Assembly (NCBI GenBank): GCA_964472095.1
Contig: CAYYIV010000001.1
Span: 124,001 to 188,000 of the forward strand
Origin: Pelagibius sp964472095
GTDB taxonomy: Bacteria > Pseudomonadota > Alphaproteobacteria > Kiloniellales > Kiloniellaceae
DNA: 64,000 nucleotides
Reading direction: 5' to 3'
The translations under genes and the position numbers were made by a program. Below the pieces are notes generated by a model. It ran no database searches. It was not told the origin of the DNA and saw only the letters and a program-made list of their open reading frames with translations. Of the stretch, positions 58,682 to 64,000 are shown in pieces (the first letter of the stretch is position 1; every line of letters begins with the position of its first letter).

Positions 58682-59962
58682 TTAAAAACCGAGCAGACGG
58701 GGCACCGCCAGGGTCAGGGTCTCCCAATAGGCGACGAGGATCAGTACCAGCACCTCGGCGAGCAGGAAGGGCCACAGCGAGCGGGTGATGTTCTCGATCT
58801 TCTCCTTGGTGACGGATGCCAGCACGAAGAGACAGGCGCCTACCGGCGGTGTCATCAGCGAGATGTTCAGCGCCAGGATAATCATGATGCCGGCATGCAC
58901 CGGGTCCATGCCGATCTGCAGGGTGAGCGGCGCCAGCACCGGCGCCAGGATGATCAGCGTTGCGTTGATGTCCATGAAAAGGCCGATGAACAGCAGCAGC
59001 GCGATGATCATGGCGATGATCATGTTGGGATCGTCGGACAGCGCCAGGAAGCTGTTGGCCACGATCTGGGGAATCTGGTTGAAGGTCATCCACCAGCCGA
59101 GGATCGAGGCCGAGGCGATGATCAGGAAGATCACCCCGGTGATGCGCACGGTACGCACGCACATCTCGTAAAGATCCTGGAAGGTGAGCTGGCGGTAGAA
59201 CAGCCCGCCCACCACCAGGGCGTAGAACACGGCAATGGAGGCAGCTTCGGTCGGCGTCGCGATGCCGCCGAGGATCGAGCCAAGGATGAAGACCGGCAGC
59301 ACCAGCGCCAGGATGGACTTGCGGAAGGCGAAGAGGATTTCCCGCAGCTTCGGCCCGCCCTCTGCCTTCGGCAGGTTGAGCCGCTTGCCGAGGGCGGCGA
59401 TCACCGCCATGCAGATGGCACAGATGAGCAGGCCCGGCACGATGCCGGCGGCAAAGAGGCCGGCGATTGAAACGCCCATGAGGGATCCGTAGATGACCAT
59501 CAGAGTCGAGGGCGGGATGGTCGGCCCGATGATCGAGCCGGCCGCCGTCACCGCGCAGGCGAAGGGCTTTGTATAGCCCTGCTTCACCATGGCCGGCACC
59601 AGGGTGTTGCCGAAGGCGGCGGCGTCGGCGGTGGCCGCACCGGTGATGCCGGCGAACATCACCGAGGCCAACATGTTGGAATGTGCCATGCCACCGCGCA
59701 TCCAGCCGACCAGGGCCGAGGCGAAGAGCACCAGGTTGGTGGTGATCCCGGAGCGGTTCATGATCTCGCCGGCCAGGATGAAGAAAGGCATGGCGAGGAA
59801 GGGAAAGAGGTCGAGGCCGGCGAACATGCGGTCCGGCGCCATCATCAGGAAACGCCCGCCGCCCATGTCGAAGATGCCGACCAACCCGGCGATGCCGAGG
59901 CAGAATCCGACCGGCATACCGAGGAACAACAAGCCGAAGAAGGCAAGGGCGACCCACAGCAT
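58682..59962 (-). CDS. TRAP transporter large permease (DctM)
   Basis: This 426-aa membrane protein has about 12 helices and the DctM pattern: GMPVGFCLGIAGLVGIF, FPFLAMPFFILAGEIMNRSGIT, MFAGITGAATADAAAFGNTLVPAM, ITAAGSIIGPTIPPSTLMVIYG-like loops and FMDINATLIILAPVLAPL. It is the Na+-coupled transport subunit. The start is 4 bp after dctQ, so translation is coupled. Confidence 0.94.
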   Translation of the reverse strand: MLWVALAFFGLLFLGMPVGFCLGIAGLVGIFDMGGGRFLMMAPDRMFAGLDLFPFLAMPFFILAGEIMNRSGITTNLVLFASALVGWMRGGMAHSNMLASVMFAGITGAATADAAAFGNTLVPAMVKQGYTKPFACAVTAAGSIIGPTIPPSTLMVIYGSLMGVSIAGLFAAGIVPGLLICAICMAVIAALGKRLNLPKAEGGPKLREILFAFRKSILALVLPVFILGSILGGIATPTEAASIAVFYALVVGGLFYRQLTFQDLYEMCVRTVRITGVIFLIIASASILGWWMTFNQIPQIVANSFLALSDDPNMIIAMIIALLLFIGLFMDINATLIILAPVLAPLTLQIGMDPVHAGIMIILALNISLMTPPVGACLFVLASVTKEKIENITRSLWPFLLAEVLVLILVAYWETLTLAVPRLLGF

Positions 59963-59966
59963 GGTG

Positions 59967-60485
59967 TCAGATCTCCACCCGCTCGGCGGCGGTGATGCCG
60001 TCGGCGGAAAAGAAGTCGTGGATGGCGACCAGGAAGAGCTGGACGCAGGCCAGCCCGGCGGCCAGCGGCACGCCGATGAAGGGATAGGCCTTGGGAATGG
60101 TTCCGATCATGGTGTTGCGGTCGAAGCCGCGTTCGACGAAACCGAGGCCGTAGAAGAAAATGACGGCAAAGAAGCCGAAGGCGATGACGTCGAAGGCGAC
60201 GGCGAGCCATTTGCGCACTCTCGGCGGGAACTGGTCGAAGACCACCAGCATGCCGATATGCTCGCGGTGGCTGATGCCGCTGGAGACCGCCAGCAGCGCC
60301 GCCCAGATCATCAGATAGCGGGCCAGTTCCTCGGTGAAGGTCCAACTGACCGGCAGCACATAGCGCACGAGGACGCCGAGCCAGACGTCGAGCACCAGCA
60401 GCACCAGCAGCAGCACGCAAAAGCGCTCCACCAGCCAGTTCAGCCGGCGGCTCGCCCGGATTGCCTTCTTGTCCAGTCCCTGCAA
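59967..60485 (-). CDS. TRAP transporter small permease (DctQ)
   Basis: The 172-aa protein has four membrane helices and the DctQ features RYVLPVSWTFTEELARYLMIWAALLAVSSGISHREHIGM and a C-terminal FIGVPLAAGLACVQLFLVAIHDF. It is the first gene of the minus-strand catabolic unit. The divergent RpiR gene lies 159 bp away, with palindromic operators between. Confidence 0.92.
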   Translation of the reverse strand: MQGLDKKAIRASRRLNWLVERFCVLLLVLLVLDVWLGVLVRYVLPVSWTFTEELARYLMIWAALLAVSSGISHREHIGMLVVFDQFPPRVRKWLAVAFDVIAFGFFAVIFFYGLGFVERGFDRNTMIGTIPKAYPFIGVPLAAGLACVQLFLVAIHDFFSADGITAAERVEI

Positions 60486-60547
60486 GTTTTTTGCCCCGCC
60501 CGGAGATTACTCGTCCGTTGCCCCAGGGTTTCCGCCCCACGGCTACT

Positions 60548-60595
60548 TTGAAATTCCTTTTTTGGAATGTCAAGAAAGCTGAAACTTGCGTTTCA
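60548..60595. promoter_or_regulatory. Two inverted repeats in the dctQ/rpiR-type intergenic region
   Basis: TTGAAATTCC (60548-60557) and GGAATGTCAA (60564-60573) form a nearly perfect inverted repeat around TTTTTT. A second, TGAAAC-TTGC-GTTTCA, lies at 60580-60595. Both share TTGAAA/TTTCA-like half sites, as expected for an RpiR-family operator between the regulator and its target operon. Confidence 0.55.
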
Positions 60596-60644
60596 ACCGA
60601 AGGCTGACTAGCCTTGCGGAGGCCCGACCGGAGAAAGCATCAGG

Positions 60645-61541
60645 ATGCCCGCCAAGAAAACCCGTCGGAACGGCGCCAACGACAAGGCCGGCAGGCCGCC
60701 CGCCACCTCGGTGGAGAGCCGCATCAAGGCGAGCTATGCCGAGCTGCCGGAAAGCGAGCGCCGCATCGCCGACCTGATCCTGGAGTTTCCCGGCGAGATG
60801 GCGGCCTATTCCGCCACCGAGCTGGCCGGACTGTCGGGCGGCTCCAAGGCGGCGGTGACGAGGCTGGTGCAGCGCATTGGCTTTGCCAACTACGACGAGG
60901 CGCGGCGTGCCGCGCGCGATGCCCAGAGTTGGGGTTCGCCGCTCTACCTGATGGCGCGCGAGACCAAGAAGACCGGTTTCAGCGCCCGCGTGCGCGAACA
61001 CATCGAGGCGGACCTGCGCAACATCTCGGTGACTTTGGAAGGCCTGCGCGGCGATGCCTTCAACGACATCGTGGAGGCGGTCTGCAAGGCGCGGCGGATC
61101 TACCTGTTGGGCTACCGCAACAGCCACTATCTGGCCGGCTACGCCCGCTGGCAGATCATCCAGGGCCGCGGCGACGTCTACCTGCTGCCGGCGGCCGGCG
61201 AGACCATTGCCGAGGAGATCGCCGACTTCACCCCGGAAGACATGCTGATCGTGGTCGGCTTCCGCCGCCGGCTCTCCCAGGTACCTCAGGCCATGGCCGC
61301 CGCTGCCCAGGCCGGCGTGCGCATCCTCTACATCACCGACTGGTCCGCCACCCCCTCGCCTCACGCCACCTGGACAATTCCCTGCGCGGTGCGAGGCATG
61401 GATCTCTTCGACCGCTACGCGGCGGCCATGTCGCTGCTCCACTTCCTCTGCGTCGCCATCGTCGAGAAGCTCGGCGCCCGCGCCCGCGGCCGCCTGCAGC
61501 GCATCGAAAACCTGCACGAGGAACTGCACGACTTCGATTGA
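60645..61541 (+). CDS. RpiR/MurR-family transcriptional regulator
   Basis: The 298-aa protein has an N-terminal HTH (IKASYAELPESERRIADLILEFPGEMAAYSATELAGLSGGSKAAVTRLVQRIGF, residues about 25-85) and a C-terminal SIS domain (AVCKARRIYLLGYRNSHYLAGYARWQI; ADFTPEDMLIVVGFRRR). RpiR-type proteins usually sense phosphosugars, but members controlling amino-acid and carbamoyl catabolism occur. It diverges from the TRAP/ammonia-lyase unit and likely controls it. Confidence 0.92.
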   Translation: MPAKKTRRNGANDKAGRPPATSVESRIKASYAELPESERRIADLILEFPGEMAAYSATELAGLSGGSKAAVTRLVQRIGFANYDEARRAARDAQSWGSPLYLMARETKKTGFSARVREHIEADLRNISVTLEGLRGDAFNDIVEAVCKARRIYLLGYRNSHYLAGYARWQIIQGRGDVYLLPAAGETIAEEIADFTPEDMLIVVGFRRRLSQVPQAMAAAAQAGVRILYITDWSATPSPHATWTIPCAVRGMDLFDRYAAAMSLLHFLCVAIVEKLGARARGRLQRIENLHEELHDFD

Positions 61542-61547
61542 GTCGCT

Positions 61548-62960
61548 TCAGCCCGCCGCGAGGAAGCGGCCCGGGCGGCTTTGCGTCATCGCGCCCTTTT
61601 CGTAGGTGACCGCTCCGTTCACCAGCACGCAGTCGATGCCGTCGGCCGGCCGTTCCGGGTCCTCGTAGGTGGCGGGACTGCCGACGCGCGCCGGATCGAA
61701 GAGCACCAGGTCGGCGTGGAAGCCAGGCCGGACGAGACCGCGCTTGTCGAGACCCAGGACCGCGGCAGTCTGGCCGGTCATCTTGGCCACCGCCTGCTCC
61801 AGCGTCAGCAGCCCGCGCTCGCGCACGAAGTGGCCGAGCACGCGGGGGAAAGTGCCCCAGAGGCGCGGGTGCGGCCGCTTGTCGTGCGGCAGGCCGTCGG
61901 AGCCGACGAGGCTCGGCGGATAGCTGAGGATGCGCAGCAGGTCCGGCTCGTCCATCTGGTGGTAGATAGCACCGCCGGGACGCAGGCGGGCGACCGCCGT
62001 CATCGCGTCGCAGTCCCAGGCGGCGGCGATCTCGGCGAGGTCGCGCCCGGCCATCTCCGGATGGCTGTCGGACCAGGAGACCGTCACCCGGCGCGATTCC
62101 TGCGCGATGCGTTCCAGCAGCACGGTGGAACTGGCCGTGTAGGGATAGACGTCGAGGTCGATCTTCAGGGTCGCGCGCGCCTCGGCGATCATCGCCAGCG
62201 TCGTCGCCGAGAGGCCGAAGTTGGCCTCGCCGCAGCACTTGTGGTGGGAGATCAGGCTGCGCGCGCCACTCTCGCGGGCGATCGCGATGGTCTCTGCCAC
62301 CGAGGCGACCACGCCGCCGGCCTCGTCGCGCATGTGGGTGGTGAAAAGGCGATCGGCGGCGGCAACGTCGCTGGCGAGTGCGACCACTTCCGAGGTCGCG
62401 GCATAGCGCGAGGGTGGATAGGCGAGACCCGTCGAGAGGCCGAGGGCGCCGGCTTCCAGGGCCTCGGCCAGATCCTCCTTCATGACGGCGATCTCGGCCG
62501 CCGTGGCCGGGCGATCGAACTCGTCGAGGGCACGCACCCGCAGCGTCATGTGACCGACCAGGGCGGCGACATTCACCGGCCCCGCCGTTTCCTCGACCCG
62601 GCGGCGGTAGTCGGCAAAGCGCGGATAGGCAAAGGCCTCCTGCCTGCCGAGCAGGTTCAGGGGCGCAACGACCTCGCCGCCCCGGCGCAGGGGCGAGGGC
62701 GCCAGGCTGATGCCGCAGTTGCCGACCACCACGGTGGTGACGCCCTGGCTGACCTTGGGCAACATGGCGGCACCGCCGAGGACGGCCCGGTCATCGTGGG
62801 TGTGCACGTCGATAAAGCCGGGGGCCAGCACCCGCCCGGCGCCCTCGACGACGTCCGCCGCCGTGCCGGCCAGCGCGGGTCCGATCGCGGCGATGCGGCC
62901 AGCGGCCAACGCGACATCGGCCGTGAAGCCGGCCGCGCCGCTGCCGTCGACGACGGTCAC
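61548..62960 (-). CDS. N-acyl-D-amino-acid deacylase (D-aminoacylase-like amidohydrolase)
   Basis: This 470-aa amidohydrolase has the metal motif GFIDVHTHDD, the bridging Cys in VVVGNCGIS, LISHHKCCG, and the catalytic Asp in SLVGSDGLPHDKRPHPRLWGTFPRVL, matching D-aminoacylase. The GTG at 62960 is the first ordinary start codon. The family N-terminus, however, fits TRWDRLFKG just upstream: an ATC at 62990, nine bases after AAGGAG, may be the true start. It overlaps the 3' end of the next gene in either case if the ATC start is used. It follows the RpiR gene convergently by 6 bp. Confidence 0.9.
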   Translation of the reverse strand: MTVVDGSGAAGFTADVALAAGRIAAIGPALAGTAADVVEGAGRVLAPGFIDVHTHDDRAVLGGAAMLPKVSQGVTTVVVGNCGISLAPSPLRRGGEVVAPLNLLGRQEAFAYPRFADYRRRVEETAGPVNVAALVGHMTLRVRALDEFDRPATAAEIAVMKEDLAEALEAGALGLSTGLAYPPSRYAATSEVVALASDVAAADRLFTTHMRDEAGGVVASVAETIAIARESGARSLISHHKCCGEANFGLSATTLAMIAEARATLKIDLDVYPYTASSTVLLERIAQESRRVTVSWSDSHPEMAGRDLAEIAAAWDCDAMTAVARLRPGGAIYHQMDEPDLLRILSYPPSLVGSDGLPHDKRPHPRLWGTFPRVLGHFVRERGLLTLEQAVAKMTGQTAAVLGLDKRGLVRPGFHADLVLFDPARVGSPATYEDPERPADGIDCVLVNGAVTYEKGAMTQSRPGRFLAAG

Positions 62961-62973
62961 GCCTTTGAAAAGC

Positions 62974-63957
62974 CTATCCCAGCGCGTGATGGTCTCCGGC
63001 TCCTTCTATCGCATCGACCCGAATGCCGATGATAGCCTCATCCAGGCCACTGAGCGAAAGAAGGATGCCGTTTTCCACCACGCAGTAAGGCTCGAAGACG
63101 ACGCGGCCGACCAATTTGCCGTTGCGCCGGACCGCGGCGCCGTGCGGCAGAGCCGCCCCGTGGTGGCAGCCGCCCAGCCAGACGGCATCCGTAACGGTCA
63201 CCTGGCTGACCCGCTCGCCGGCGCCGAGATGCAGGCAGGCCTCGCGGCCCAGTTCCAGGCGCGTGCCGGCCGCCACCGCGACGTGAAAGTCGGCGAGATC
63301 GGCCGGCGCCATGGCGTCGAAGGCGATGGCTGCGGCCAGCGGGGCCAGCGGCGAGACGGGGAAGATGGAGTTGTGCAGCACGGCGCAGCGGGCGCCGGTC
63401 TGCGGGTCCTCGCCCAGGTAGCTGCCGCGGTCGGTGCGCTGCTTCACCAGGGCGCTGTCGGCGGCGAAGAGATCGCCGCCGCGGCCGAGCGCGATGATCC
63501 CGGCGTCGGCCCGGGGATGGGCGGCGAGTTCGGCCTCCACCGCCTGCTGCGGCGGCTCGCCGCGCCTGAGGCGTTCCAGCACGGCGGCATTCAAGGGCTG
63601 GCCGTCAGCGCCGGGCATATTGGGCAGGCGGTGGCCGGTGACAATCCCGGCCGCCGCATCTGCGGGGGTGAACTGGATGAGCGGTGTCGGCCGGTTCGGC
63701 CCGCTCGACATCAGCCCGGCGAGCCGCGCGGTGGCGAAGGCGGGCGGCGGCAGCACGCCGGTCGCATCGGCCTCGGTAAAGAGGGTCGAGGTTCCGCCGC
63801 GCTGAGTGTCCGCCGCAAGCAGCCGGCCGTCCTCGGTCACGACGACGAAGCTGACGAAGCCGCCGAGCGCGCCGCGCGCAACCCGCTCCACCGCGCGCAG
63901 GGCGGAAAAGGCGGCAAGCCCCGCCATGGGGCCGGAAACTGCAATACCGATGGTCAT
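62974..63957 (-). CDS. Uncharacterised protein linked to amino-acid/hydantoin clusters
   Basis: This 327-aa protein has no membrane segment or signal peptide: it opens MTIGIAVSGPMAGLAAFSALRAVERVARGALGGFVSFVVV and has GGTSTLFTEADATG and AAGIVTGHRLPN. I recall related proteins as a DUF (perhaps DUF6963) next to D-amino-acid or hydantoin genes, but am unsure. The N-terminal GAVGGFVSF-like segment may be an Ntn-hydrolase-like or nucleotide-binding element. Upstream of the deacylase in the same direction, so both may act on the same substrate. Confidence 0.75.
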   Translation of the reverse strand: MTIGIAVSGPMAGLAAFSALRAVERVARGALGGFVSFVVVTEDGRLLAADTQRGGTSTLFTEADATGVLPPPAFATARLAGLMSSGPNRPTPLIQFTPADAAAGIVTGHRLPNMPGADGQPLNAAVLERLRRGEPPQQAVEAELAAHPRADAGIIALGRGGDLFAADSALVKQRTDRGSYLGEDPQTGARCAVLHNSIFPVSPLAPLAAAIAFDAMAPADLADFHVAVAAGTRLELGREACLHLGAGERVSQVTVTDAVWLGGCHHGAALPHGAAVRRNGKLVGRVVFEPYCVVENGILLSLSGLDEAIIGIRVDAIEGAGDHHALG

Positions 63958-63970
63958 GGGATGCCGATGA

Positions 63971-64000
63971 TCATTGTGCGACGAAGTGATCCTTAGCGAC
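63971..64000 (-). CDS. 3' end of a gene running off the right edge
   Basis: The minus frame from 64000 reads VAKDHFVAQ and stops at TGA (63971-63973), 13 bp before the ATG of the 327-aa protein gene. It looks like the C-terminus of another gene of the same operon, but ten codons are too few to identify it. Confidence 0.35.
   Translation of the reverse strand, partial: VAKDHFVAQ

Overview
The window is GC-rich bacterial chromosome with no rRNA, tRNA or CRISPR array that I could find. Several features point to an alphaproteobacterium: a GTTC-N7-GTTC LexA box in front of imuA, a RibH2-type lumazine synthase, BluB, DUF1127 and DUF4169 small proteins, TRAP transporters and many solute-binding proteins. 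PEP-CTERM-type proteins, a BCCT transporter and sulfide-oxidation genes would suit a free-living, perhaps marine or saline, member of the Rhodospirillales-like groups. That placement is an inference.

Left part (1-15,400). The left edge cuts an SOS mutagenesis operon (imuA-imuB; a dnaE2 would be expected just outside). It diverges from a ribbon-helix-helix/Fic toxin-antitoxin-like pair with its own promoter. Next come an unrecognised 457-aa cysteine/serine-rich protein, a frameshifted PEP-CTERM gene, two DUF1127-type small proteins, and a LysR regulator divergent from a gamma-butyrobetaine-hydroxylase-like dioxygenase that is translationally coupled to a class II aldolase. A methyltransferase, a GFA protein, a Crp-type regulator and an unusual pair (periplasmic PotD-like binding protein plus BCCT carrier) follow.

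Sulfur block (15,450-24,150). DUF2892, persulfide dioxygenase, a rhodanese-like/sulfide:quinone oxidoreductase fusion and a SulP permease form one operon for sulfide oxidation and anion transport. A PEP-CTERM protein, an alpha/beta hydrolase, an LVIVD propeller protein and a TauE/SafE permease lie next to it.

Middle (24,200-47,800). This is mostly housekeeping and dispersed metabolism: ribH2, an aminotransferase, Sua5, a D-2-hydroxyacid dehydrogenase, two EamA exporters, an epoxide-hydrolase-like enzyme, a PPOX protein with its LysR regulator, an M24 peptidase with an Asp/Glu racemase, a DmdC-like acyl-CoA dehydrogenase, glpK (with an Fnr-type box upstream), LysE, BluB, small membrane proteins and a DEAD-box helicase. 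A 110-bp element with 18-bp terminal inverted repeats fills exactly the space between two convergent stop codons at 29,353-29,462.

Right part (47,900-64,000). After a large secreted TPR protein, a lipase-like membrane protein and a secreted metallo-beta-lactamase-fold protein comes the most interesting region: a seven-gene minus-strand unit (TRAP dctQ-dctM-dctP, diaminopropionate ammonia-lyase, M20 carbamoylase, nitrilase-type carbamoylase, an unassigned PLP enzyme) divergent from an RpiR regulator. Beside it are an N-acyl-D-amino-acid deacylase and an uncharacterised 327-aa protein. I read this as a catabolic system for an imported ureido or carbamoylated amino acid, possibly ending in 2,3-diaminopropionate.
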